This document shows positions 1 through 8,171 of a DNA stretch of 64,000 nucleotides, piece after piece. The position numbers and the translations under genes were made by a program. Origin of the DNA: Patiriisocius sp047731265 (GTDB lineage Bacteria > Bacteroidota > Bacteroidia > Flavobacteriales > Flavobacteriaceae); NCBI RefSeq assembly GCF_047731265.1, contig NZ_CP159835.1:992001-1056000 (forward strand). The letters run 5' to 3'. Within the stretch, counting starts at the first letter, position 1. The number at the start of each line of letters is the position of its first letter. The notes beneath the pieces are model-generated. The model worked only from the letters and a program-made list of their open reading frames with translations, was not told where the DNA came from and made no database searches.

Positions 1-2
1 TT

Positions 3-404
3 ATTCTTTTTCTTAGAGGTTTTATACTAGCGGGAAATATTCTCAATAATTACCTGTTAAAAGTGGTAGTTTTCATTATGCTTGTTTTCAACGTAGCTTT
101 TTATAGTATTGATATTACATCGTTGTTTTTTGAACCGTTAGATCAAAGTGTCATTTTAATCGCGAAATTAATTTCGTTTGGTGTCATAGGAATTTTAATG
201 GGTGTTGCTATGATCAGGTTTCAAAAGCCTTTGGGGAATATTGCTACAATAACTGGGATTTTTGAAATTGTTACGTACAGCTGTTTCTTAATTGTGATTT
301 TTGCTACGGGTGGCGTAATGCTATTGATCCCGACCAGAATTTTAGAAATTATAATGCTATACAAAATCGCACAGCTAGTAAAAGAAAAGATAAAAGAATC
401 ATAA
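3..404 (+). CDS. Membrane protein, 5' end outside window
   Basis: The frame is open from the first bases of the window, so the true start lies upstream. A GTG at 63 is only an internal candidate. What remains is about 133 residues with roughly four hydrophobic segments (for example 'VILIAKLISFGVIGILMG' and 'VMLLIPTRILEIIMLYKI') and a short charged C-terminal tail. That suggests a small multi-pass inner-membrane protein. I do not recognise the family. It converges with yraN and a hairpin lies between them. Confidence 0.6.
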   Translation: MLFLRGFILAGNILNNYLLKVVVFIMLVFNVAFYSIDITSLFFEPLDQSVILIAKLISFGVIGILMGVAMIRFQKPLGNIATITGIFEIVTYSCFLIVIFATGGVMLLIPTRILEIIMLYKIAQLVKEKIKES

Positions 405-421
405 TTTAAAACTATTAATTC

Positions 422-447
422 CGCAATGTTTAAATTCTCCCATTGCG
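422..447. terminator. Hairpin between convergent genes
   Basis: CGCAATG (422-428) pairs with CATTGCG (441-447) around a 12-base loop, between two genes that converge. It has no long T run, so it is a weak bidirectional terminator candidate. Confidence 0.45.
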
Positions 448-462
448 TTAATTTGTAGCTAA

Positions 463-822
463 TTAAAAATGATAGAACGCATTCTCAAAATGCTCAATAC
501 TTTCTTGTTTGCTATTTTTTAGAACGGCAATAATATCAAAGCGCGTTTCTAATGAAATATCATTTTCTAATATATATTCGTTTGAAGTTTTTACGAGCAT
601 TTTAATTTTTGCCGGACTTACAAATTCTTGAGGATCCCCAAAGAAATTACTATTTCTCGTTTTAACTTCTACTACTATAATTTGATTTTCAAACTTGGCG
701 ATGATATCTAATTCTCCTTTTTTAAACGTCCAATTTCGTTCTACAATTTCGTAGCCTTTACCCAGTAAATATTGCGCAGCGAGTTCTTCTCCTAGTTTTC
801 CTAACTCATTATGTTCTGCCAT
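463..822 (-). CDS. yraN: YraN/UPF0102 family nuclease-like protein
   Basis: A 119-residue protein of the usual UPF0102 length. The N-terminal 'GKLGEELAAQYLLGKGY' is the family signature. 'KKGELDIIA' (about 35-42) and 'VVEVKTR' (about 50-56) supply the Glu-Asp and Glu-x-Lys residues of the restriction-endonuclease-like fold. The family is presumed to act on DNA, but its role is unproven. It lies 108 bp downstream of the LD-carboxypeptidase gene on the same strand and is probably co-transcribed with it. A short dispersed repeat sits directly before its ATG. Confidence 0.88.
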   Translation of the reverse strand: MAEHNELGKLGEELAAQYLLGKGYEIVERNWTFKKGELDIIAKFENQIIVVEVKTRNSNFFGDPQEFVSPAKIKMLVKTSNEYILENDISLETRFDIIAVLKNSKQESIEHFENAFYHF

Positions 823-846
823 CCTTCGACTCCGCTCAGTATGCGG
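823..846 (-). repeat. Short dispersed CTGAG/TCGAAG repeat before yraN
   Basis: The plus strand reads CCTTCGACTCCGCTCAG and then TATGCGG, starting one base beyond the yraN start codon. A degenerate relative lies at the same position relative to the gene at 35307, and a more distant one at pheS. The complement (CTGAGCGGAGTCGAAG) looks like a stemless version of the longer hairpin repeats near 17.8-20.0 kb. That relationship is inferred from CTGAG...CGAAG at the ends. Confidence 0.45.
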
Positions 847-930
847 CTTGGTTTAAATTAAATTACAATATACATTAGTTTACAGGTTTTTATAGAAATC
901 ACAAAAAATGATGACCCTTAAGGTTTAGGA

Positions 931-1833
931 TTACAAATAGGAAACTGTACAATTCTCATTGGTTATCTCTAATTCTATTTCAGCACCAAAAATCAAAGCG
1001 CGATTATCTTCAACATGCCCAGCAGGAAAACCATAGCAAACCGGGAAATTATAACTTGAAACTGCCTCAGCTACAATTTCATTTGCAGATTTTCCAAAGG
1101 GTATTGTGTTGTCTCTCATAACACTCATTCCTCCCACGATAATACCGGCGAGACTTTCTAAAATCCTGCTTCTCTTTAAACTCTGAAGCATCCTGTCTAT
1201 ATGGTATAGCATCTCATCTAAATCTTCAATAAAGAGAATTTTCCCTTTTAAATCAACCATGGACGAGCTTCCTATTATGGAATAAAGTACCGATAGGTTT
1301 CCGCCTACGAGGATGCCTTTTGTGGTTCCGTTTTTGTTTAATGACGAGGTTTTGACTTTATATTGAATCTCATTTAAGTTTCCGAAGATTGCCTCTTTCA
1401 ATGTGATTCTGGTTGCTTCGGTTTTCGCTTCAATCTCGAGACACATTTGGCCGTGAATAGTGGCAACACCCAAATTGTTTATATGATTGTGCAACACGGT
1501 AATATCACTGTAACCGATAATCCATTTCGGGTTTTTTAAAAATACTGAAAAGTCTAATGCATCAACCATTCTTGCCGTTCCGTAGCCACCACGCGCACAC
1601 CAGATTGCTTTTACTTCTGGATTATTTATTGCTTCTTGAAAATCAATACTACGCGACCTATCGCTGCCTGCAAATTGGTTTTCACGGGCTCCTATTGTGT
1701 GTCCCAACACATAGCTCAATCCCCAAGTTTTCAATATAGCAATTGCCGGCTTTAGTTCTTCCGCAGTAATAGCTCTTGCGGTTGAAACGATAAAAATAGT
1801 ATCTCCTTTTCTTAGGCTTTGTGGACGTGTCAT
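931..1833 (-). CDS. LD-carboxypeptidase, peptidase family S66
   Basis: A 300-residue LdcA-like enzyme. Family members cleave the L,D bond that releases the terminal D-Ala of murein tetrapeptides during peptidoglycan recycling. The S66 catalytic set is visible: Ser109 in 'IGYSDIT', Glu203 in 'FIEDLDE' and His273 in 'PAGHVEDN'. 'RGGYGTARM' (about 81-89) is also typical. No signal peptide is seen, which fits a cytoplasmic enzyme. It is divergent from the DUF1800 gene and probably leads a two-gene unit with yraN. Confidence 0.9.
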   Translation of the reverse strand: MTRPQSLRKGDTIFIVSTARAITAEELKPAIAILKTWGLSYVLGHTIGARENQFAGSDRSRSIDFQEAINNPEVKAIWCARGGYGTARMVDALDFSVFLKNPKWIIGYSDITVLHNHINNLGVATIHGQMCLEIEAKTEATRITLKEAIFGNLNEIQYKVKTSSLNKNGTTKGILVGGNLSVLYSIIGSSSMVDLKGKILFIEDLDEMLYHIDRMLQSLKRSRILESLAGIIVGGMSVMRDNTIPFGKSANEIVAEAVSSYNFPVCYGFPAGHVEDNRALIFGAEIELEITNENCTVSYL

Positions 1834-1891
1834 AAAGAATTTATAAATTTTAACACACTAAATAGTAAACTTTTAAGTTATATTTAGGTCA

Positions 1892-1899
1892 TAAATTTG
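1892..1899 (+). promoter_or_regulatory. TAnnTTTG -7 box before DUF1800 gene
   Basis: TAAATTTG matches the Bacteroidota -7 consensus TAnnTTTG. It lies 54 bases before the ATG at 1953, in the divergent intergenic region. No clear -33 element was seen. Confidence 0.4.
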
Positions 1900-1952
1900 T
1901 CGTGTAAAAATATACATCCTTTACACAATTGGCGCCATCAAATCTATAGTTT

Positions 1953-3422
1953 ATGGAAATCAACACCAATCAACCTTGCAATACGAGTACCCTTGCACCC
2001 TATGTGCCTTCGTCATCAAATCCATGGAGTACCAAAAAAATAAAACATATCTATAGAAGGTTGGGATATGGAGCGAATCTTGCAACCATAGACTCCGCAT
2101 TATTACAAACCCCCGGAGCACTTATCGATTTTTTAGTGGATGAAGCTACGGCTGTGGATGTGACCCCTGCGCCACCTTGGGGAAATTTTGCAGTAAGCGA
2201 TTTTAATGATTTTAATACCCAAAACCAACAGTTCATAGAAGAATGGCTTTTACAAACCGGAAATGATACGGTAACCCAAGGGCTCAGAGGACGTCTTACC
2301 CTTTTTTGGATGAATCATTTTGTGACTGAATTAGAACAATATTCCTATGCCCCGTATATGTATCGATACTATAATTTGATGCAGACCAATGCGCTGGGAA
2401 ACTTCAAAACATTTGTCCACGATGTAGGGATTAATAGCACAATGCTAGTCTATTTAAATGGTTTTGAAAACACAAAATTTAATCCCAATGAGAACTATGC
2501 GAGGGAACTTTTTGAACTATTCACCCTTGGGGCAGACAATAATTATACGCAACAAGACATACTAGAGGCAGCTCGTGCACTTACTGGTTATAATAACTGG
2601 GACGAACCTGGAGCACAAATTTATTTTGATGCAAGTACTTGGGATGAAGACCCTAAAACAGTGTTTGGCCAAACAAATGTGCTAACCTATGAAGATCTAA
2701 TCAACACCCTTTTTGAACAACGAGAAAGTGAAATAGCTAATTTTATTTGCAAAAAATTGTATCAATTTTTTGTGAGTCACGAAGTAGATGTTTTAATCGA
2801 ACAAAACATTATTGGACCTTTGTCTCAAACACTAATCGACTCAAATTTTGACATATTACCAATGCTGAAACGGCTTTTTAAAAGCGAACATTTTTTTGAC
2901 AGTCGTGCTGAAGGAGTCATCATTAAAAGTCCTTTTGATATTTTATTTACCTATTTAAATGAAAGTGATTTTTATTACGACGATACCATGATGGGAGCGT
3001 TCATTTATTTTGGAGGTCTCATAGGACAAGAACTATATGACCCGCCAGATGTTTCGGGTTGGCAGCGAGATGAAACTTGGATAAATAGTTCTACACTCAC
3101 TGGAAGATGGCAAGCGATGGAATTCTTGCACAACTATTTATTTCAAGAAGAACTACAAGGATCCTTCGTTGATATTGCCAGAGAACTATCTAATGACAGC
3201 AACGATCCAGAAGTAATTACAAAGGCTGTTGTAGATTTCTTTAATGCAAAAGAATTATTTACCGAAGCAGACTATGACATTGCATCCACTATCTTAAAGT
3301 GGGAAGTACCTCAAAACTATTATGACGATGGGATCTGGAACCTCAATTGGGACTCTGCTCCTTATCAAATGTATTTACTACTTATTCACATGATCCGTAT
3401 GCCAGAATTTCAACTAAAATAA
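1953..3422 (+). CDS. DUF1800 family protein
   Basis: A 489-residue protein. 'KIKHIYRRLGYGAN' near the N-terminus, 'LTLFWMNHFVTE', 'NYARELFELFTLG' and 'PPDVSGWQ' are recurring DUF1800 motifs. The family's function is unknown, and it is almost always encoded beside a DUF1501 protein, as here (7-bp gap). I see no signal peptide; the N-terminus is polar and proline/serine-rich. Its export route, if any, is unclear. Confidence 0.85.
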   Translation: MEINTNQPCNTSTLAPYVPSSSNPWSTKKIKHIYRRLGYGANLATIDSALLQTPGALIDFLVDEATAVDVTPAPPWGNFAVSDFNDFNTQNQQFIEEWLLQTGNDTVTQGLRGRLTLFWMNHFVTELEQYSYAPYMYRYYNLMQTNALGNFKTFVHDVGINSTMLVYLNGFENTKFNPNENYARELFELFTLGADNNYTQQDILEAARALTGYNNWDEPGAQIYFDASTWDEDPKTVFGQTNVLTYEDLINTLFEQRESEIANFICKKLYQFFVSHEVDVLIEQNIIGPLSQTLIDSNFDILPMLKRLFKSEHFFDSRAEGVIIKSPFDILFTYLNESDFYYDDTMMGAFIYFGGLIGQELYDPPDVSGWQRDETWINSSTLTGRWQAMEFLHNYLFQEELQGSFVDIARELSNDSNDPEVITKAVVDFFNAKELFTEADYDIASTILKWEVPQNYYDDGIWNLNWDSAPYQMYLLLIHMIRMPEFQLK

Positions 3423-3429
3423 AATTGCT

Positions 3430-5055
3430 ATGTGCGAAAATCATCTTCCAAACCAACATACAAAAAATAAAAAAGAGCAGCCTAAAAATGCTCACGATCA
3501 AGAACACGCAACCTGGAATCGCCGTTCTTTTATACAGGCATTAGGTCTCGCAGGTGCAGGTAGTATGGCACTAGGAGGCACTAATGTGAGCGCTACTGCA
3601 GCCTCACCACTTTCCGTAGCACTCTCTCAATCTGAAAATGATAACATACTGGTTATTATTAGATTAAAAGGAGGTAATGATGGATTGAACACTATTGTTC
3701 CCATTTACGATTATGCTACCTATGCAAATCTAAGACCTACCATAAAACACGAACAAAGTGATTTACTAAACTTAAACGATGATTTTGCTTTACCCAATTA
3801 TATGGGGCAACTGGAGTCTGTTTGGGGAGACGGAAATATGAAAGTAATTCACGGAGTTGGTTATCCAGAACAAAATTTATCACATTTTAGATCTTCTGAA
3901 ATTTGGGCTTCGACAGATGCAATTAACTTCGAGCCTACAGGATGGTGGGGGCGCTATTTTGAAAACCTATATCCAGATTTTCTAATTAGCCCTCCAGAAG
4001 TTCCTCCGGCAGTGCAGATAGGAAGCCTTGGAAATTTAATTTTTGAAGGGACCGATAATAATTATGCATTCTCAGTAGCCAATCCAGACCAGCTCGCTAA
4101 TGTAGCAGAAAACGGTACCATTCACGATGTGTTAAACATTCCAGACTGTGTCTATGGTGATAAATTGTTGTTTATGAGAGCAACGGCCAACACAACCTTT
4201 ACTTATGCAGGTGTGATTAACGATGCATATACCGCCTCTACAAACGTGGCGCCATATACTGAAGGACCTTTATCTGATCAACTCGCTATTGTAGCGCGAA
4301 TGATTAAAGGGGGTCTAGGTACAAAAGTGTATATGGTCTCTTTAGGGAGTTTTGACACGCACGCCAACCAAGTGGAAAATCATCGCGTTCTTTTAGAAGA
4401 CATGGCGGCGGCTATCAAAAACTTTTATATTGATCTTGCAGATGCAGGATATGATGATAAAGTTTTAGGGATGACGATTTCAGAATTTGGTCGCCGTCCT
4501 TATGAAAATGGTTCCAATGGAACCGATCATGGTGCAGCATCACCCACCTTACTATTTGGCGCTGGACTTAACGGAAACGGTTTTGTAGGAACCCATCCAG
4601 ATTTAGACAATTGGGATGACGCTGATAATTTAATTCCAACGACAGATTTTAGAGATGTGTACTCCACTGTACTAACAGATTGGTTTTGTTTAGACCCCTC
4701 CATAGTAAGTACCATACTTTTAAATGAAACATACGAGTCATTAGACCTTGGTTTTTCTTGTAACGCTTTGGGCAACCAAGATTTCAATACGGTTTCTACT
4801 TTTAAACACGTTCCTACCTATCGCAACAATAGAACGTATATTGAAATAGACATGAAAAATACCGCGCACGTGGAAATCAAGCTATTTAATATCCTCGGAA
4901 ACGAAATCGCGGCCCTATCCAATGAAATTTTCTATATTGGAAAGAATGTGATAGATGTTAAGCTAAAAGCGAATCAAAATTTAGCTGTTGGACAATACAT
5001 CTATCGTATTAATACAGGTGGACAGTTTTATAGTAAGAGTATTTTGATTAGATAG
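3430..5055 (+). CDS. DUF1501 family protein with T9SS sorting domain
   Basis: A 541-residue partner of the DUF1800 protein. A polar leader is followed by 'WNRRSFIQALGLAGAGS' (about residues 29-45), a twin-arginine-like signal with its hydrophobic core. 'LVIIRLKGGNDGLNTIVP' and 'SEFGRRPYENGSNGTDHG' are typical of DUF1501 (sulfatase-like fold). The last ~75 residues ('VEIKLFNILGNEIAAL' to 'GQFYSKSILIR') form a type A T9SS sorting domain. The likely route is Tat export to the periplasm and then T9SS secretion. Its substrate is unknown. Confidence 0.87.
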   Translation: MCENHLPNQHTKNKKEQPKNAHDQEHATWNRRSFIQALGLAGAGSMALGGTNVSATAASPLSVALSQSENDNILVIIRLKGGNDGLNTIVPIYDYATYANLRPTIKHEQSDLLNLNDDFALPNYMGQLESVWGDGNMKVIHGVGYPEQNLSHFRSSEIWASTDAINFEPTGWWGRYFENLYPDFLISPPEVPPAVQIGSLGNLIFEGTDNNYAFSVANPDQLANVAENGTIHDVLNIPDCVYGDKLLFMRATANTTFTYAGVINDAYTASTNVAPYTEGPLSDQLAIVARMIKGGLGTKVYMVSLGSFDTHANQVENHRVLLEDMAAAIKNFYIDLADAGYDDKVLGMTISEFGRRPYENGSNGTDHGAASPTLLFGAGLNGNGFVGTHPDLDNWDDADNLIPTTDFRDVYSTVLTDWFCLDPSIVSTILLNETYESLDLGFSCNALGNQDFNTVSTFKHVPTYRNNRTYIEIDMKNTAHVEIKLFNILGNEIAALSNEIFYIGKNVIDVKLKANQNLAVGQYIYRINTGGQFYSKSILIR

Positions 5056-5111
5056 ATTTAGTGCTTACAAAGCAATATTTTGCTAAGTAAAAAAAAACTT
5101 CTCTAAAAAAA

Positions 5112-5145
5112 GTAAAGCCAATCATTTTAAAATGATTGGCTTTAC
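5112..5145. terminator. Perfect 17-bp palindrome, bidirectional terminator
   Basis: GTAAAGCCAATCATTTT is followed at once by its exact complement AAAATGATTGGCTTTAC. It lies between the convergent DUF1501 gene and the gene at 5166-6773, and A/T-rich tracts allow it to work in both directions. Confidence 0.8.
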
Positions 5146-5165
5146 AGTATCACTATTATTTCAAT

Positions 5166-6773
5166 TTATTGCTTCACAACCTTAAAGCTAGCCACTGTTC
5201 CCGTAGTAGTCTGTATTTGTAATACATAAATACCTGAGGCTAGTTGTGACATATTCACGGCAATATCTTTACCATTTTCTATTGTAGTGTTGGTTAATTG
5301 TCCCGTAACAGTGTACAATTTAATTTCAGAAATTTCCGCTTCAGATTCCAATGTTAATATATCTCGCACCGGATTGTTATATTGAAATGAAATGCCGGTG
5401 TTTATGTCATTTACCGCAAGGATTTGTTCAAAAGCTCTTTGGGCGTATATTTTATTTCCATCACCTTTATCTTCAATAAATACGGCTACACTTTGCGCAT
5501 CAACTGTTGCCGTATATTGTATTCTGCTTTTATTTGCATTAAAAGTAGCTAGCGGTCTTGTCTCTTCAGTCCAAGCAAAATCTCCATTTTCATCAAGATA
5601 TATTGCTTCTAACGTGGTTGAGGTAGCACCATTATCCAATCCATTTTTCAATAGAAACCAAGGAGTATCTTCATAAAGATGTAATTGACCAACATGTACT
5701 ATTTCATCGCCAATAGCATACAGCTCTTTTGCAGTATCTGTAAAAAGGCGGGCGCCTGTAGTCGTATCAAATTTTTGAATGTATTCTCCCTTCATACTTT
5801 GGTTAGGGTTTGAATAGGTGCAAACTGCATAGATCTCATCTAAAGAATTTAGAGCGATTGAAATTTCAGTTTCATTGTTGGTTTCGTTCGTGTCAAAATC
5901 TGACCCATTTATTCCCCAAGGAAGAGAACCATCGCTATTTACAAGTTGTACATAAGCATCAAACCTGTTACCTGTGGGAACGGAATAGCTCATAAAAACG
6001 GAATCGTCAATATTTACACCTTCATAACTGCGATTAAAACGTGTGGTTTTATCTGCTAATAGTGTTGCGTTTACCCATTGCGCTTCTCCATCACTATTAT
6101 AGCGTTGTGCATATAAATTAGAATTTATTCCGCTAAGAAGTTGATGAAATACAGCTATAAAACTACCCCCAGCTATTTCAAAAAAGTTTGCGGGTGCAGT
6201 AAACCCAGAACCTGTCGTAATTTCTTGTGTTGAAGGCCATACGGCAACTCCGTCTGCATCATATTTTTGCATTACCGCACCAGATGGTGAAAACCAAGCG
6301 ACAATTGCATCTCCTGTGCTTAATGGGAAGACGGTAACAAGATTTCCTTGGCCTACATTTACTCCATTAGCACCCCATAAAGAGGTTCCTGAAGTGTCCA
6401 GTTTAAAAGCGAAAGCAGGGTCTCCACCACCAGTTCCTGTTACACCTATAAATAAATTGTCTTCTGCATCCACCGCTGTTTTCCAGATAACGGTAAAAGT
6501 ACTCATAGGAATTTGGTCGCTTACTAGTATCCCTTCATTTCCTAGAGTTTGGTTTCCGTCTGCATCTAAAACTTGCAACCTTAACTCGTAGTTAGTAGGT
6601 GCTGAAACTACTTTCCAATACACAACGTATGTTTCTCCTGCTGTGGTTCCTAAAGATTGCATATCAGATGATTCAGAATCTGTCACCAATGTATTTACAT
6701 CAGTATCTGCAATCCATTGGGCATTTGTAATAGTAATTGCCGTTAGCGCCAAAAGAGTAATAAATATTTTCAT
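5166..6773 (-). CDS. Secreted T9SS cargo protein, function unknown
   Basis: I place the start at the ATG at 6773 because 'MKIFITLLALTAITITNAQ' from there is a clean signal peptide; an ATG 13 codons upstream adds only polar residues. The mature part is about 500 residues rich in Asp/Gly/Thr/Asn. It has repeated stretches such as 'LRLQVLDADGNQTLGN' and 'MQKYDADGVAVWPSTQE' that look like beta-propeller blades. The C-terminus ('ISEIKLYTVTGQLTNT' to 'GTVASFKVVKQ') is a T9SS type A sorting domain. No catalytic motif was seen. Extracellular or surface location is inferred. Confidence 0.8.
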   Translation of the reverse strand: MKIFITLLALTAITITNAQWIADTDVNTLVTDSESSDMQSLGTTAGETYVVYWKVVSAPTNYELRLQVLDADGNQTLGNEGILVSDQIPMSTFTVIWKTAVDAEDNLFIGVTGTGGGDPAFAFKLDTSGTSLWGANGVNVGQGNLVTVFPLSTGDAIVAWFSPSGAVMQKYDADGVAVWPSTQEITTGSGFTAPANFFEIAGGSFIAVFHQLLSGINSNLYAQRYNSDGEAQWVNATLLADKTTRFNRSYEGVNIDDSVFMSYSVPTGNRFDAYVQLVNSDGSLPWGINGSDFDTNETNNETEISIALNSLDEIYAVCTYSNPNQSMKGEYIQKFDTTTGARLFTDTAKELYAIGDEIVHVGQLHLYEDTPWFLLKNGLDNGATSTTLEAIYLDENGDFAWTEETRPLATFNANKSRIQYTATVDAQSVAVFIEDKGDGNKIYAQRAFEQILAVNDINTGISFQYNNPVRDILTLESEAEISEIKLYTVTGQLTNTTIENGKDIAVNMSQLASGIYVLQIQTTTGTVASFKVVKQ

Positions 6774-7094
6774 GATTTTCAGTTTATTTAAATATAGTGA
6801 TTGATTTTTCATTTTCTTTAAGTTTTCGGATAATTTTATTTAAGCGTTTTGGCTTTTTTAATTTGAAAAAAACATGATATCTCATACTTTCATAATAAAG
6901 TCAAACTGCTCATTCATAAATTGAGTATCCTCAACTTCATTTTTCTCACTATCTCCAAAAGCCGTAAATTAACCTTGATCGTCTATGAAACCATTTTTAT
7001 TTTAAAAAGAGCACACAATTCTATTTAACTCATACTTGTATTCTGAACAGTTTTTACTGCTGTACAGATTTCCTTTGTACAGCATAAAACAAGA
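6774..7094. other. AT-rich intergenic stretch with one hairpin
   Basis: I see no coding frame here. TGCTGTACA (7058-7066) pairs perfectly with TGTACAGCA (7076-7084) around a nine-base loop. Without a T run it is not a convincing terminator, though it lies just beyond the 3' end of the decayed gene at 7095-7935. Confidence 0.4.
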
Positions 7095-7935
7095 TTACAT
7101 TTCCATAAATTTATTAAGCCCACTTCGCATCGTGTCATATTCAAAATTCTTTGCACTTTGACGTAGAATTTTCTTTAACTGAGGCCAAAACGAGTATAAC
7201 GGTTCTATTAATTTTTGCTTCAATTTCAAATGCTCTTTACTCTCCAGGGTTTGTATTATAAAATGAATAAGAATCTAAATAGAAAGATGAGAATTGGTCA
7301 ATTACAGTTTGTTCTTTAATTTCTTCTCCTTTTAATTTTATGATATATTTTGTTGATGTACTGTCCACCCAATGCCACTCTGCATAGAGCTCTTGAACTA
7401 TTGCGGTACACGGATTTGTGCGGTATGGTTGTAAATATAATTTATTTACCGTACCTCTTTTTTGACCTATAAAAACTTTTGCGTTATTTTCAATATTAGA
7501 ATTTTTATATAAATAATTAAAATCTTTTTTTGACCAACCACCCGTTTTATTTCCCTTTAGCTTAACAATACTGTTTACTGGTTTATACGATATAGAATCA
7601 AAAGCAATTTTTAAATAATACATTTTAAAGTTTTCTCCTGTAAAGTTATTTGATCTATCAAGAGCTACAAATTTCATCCCATAATTAGCAAGCCCTTAAT
7701 ACTCCCTGTCATCTACAAAATAGGGTAAGGTATCCCCTTCTCTTACTTCGCTTAAATGTTTGTAGTTGTTAGCATTAATATAATTTTTATGCTACCAAAA
7801 ATTATAAACGTGCTCACTTACTTTATACGCATCTAGCTGTTTTTGATTGAACCTAATTTCTTCTTGAGAAATAGCGGTTGTGCTAAAGGTTTCGAAAATC
7901 AAAAATCCCAATAAAAGCTTCAATCGCAAACGCAT
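7095..7935 (-). pseudogene. Decayed secreted-protein gene (two stops, one frameshift)
   Basis: Reading from the ATG at 7935 gives a signal peptide ('MRLRLKLLLGFLIFETFSTT', then AISQ). One frame continues through an in-frame TAG (codon 48) and TAA (codon 80) into a 146-codon open stretch ending at 7237. After that point the neighbouring frame continues plausibly ('KLIEPLYSFWPQLKKILR') to a TAA at 7095-7097, so there is also a frameshift near 7240. The intact product would have been about 280 residues. I do not recognise the family. The 7237-7677 stretch alone lacks the signal peptide and is unlikely to be functional. Confidence 0.75.
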
Positions 7936-8139
7936 CTATTTTAGTTTTTCTAAAAACGTAAATTTTATACTTTATTGGCTTGCATCTAAAGAACCTTCAT
8001 ACGTGTCTTTGTACTCTTTTCAGGATTAAAAACCTGCTGCTTCAAGCTGTTTTTCCACTTTCAATGAGCAACGCGAATGGTCTTTCCTCTTTCCGCGATA
8101 GCGGTCTATAATCTTGCACATTTCCGAAGATAAAATCCT

Positions 8140-8147
8140 TATTTTTG
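8140..8147 (+). promoter_or_regulatory. TAnnTTTG -7 box before metG
   Basis: TATTTTTG matches the Bacteroidota -7 box, with a TTG at 8114-8116 as a possible -33 element. It gives a leader of about 20 bases before the ATG at 8172. It also argues against the in-frame TTG at 8145, which lies inside the box. Confidence 0.55.
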
Positions 8148-8171
8148 CAGCTATATTCAAGCACACTTATA

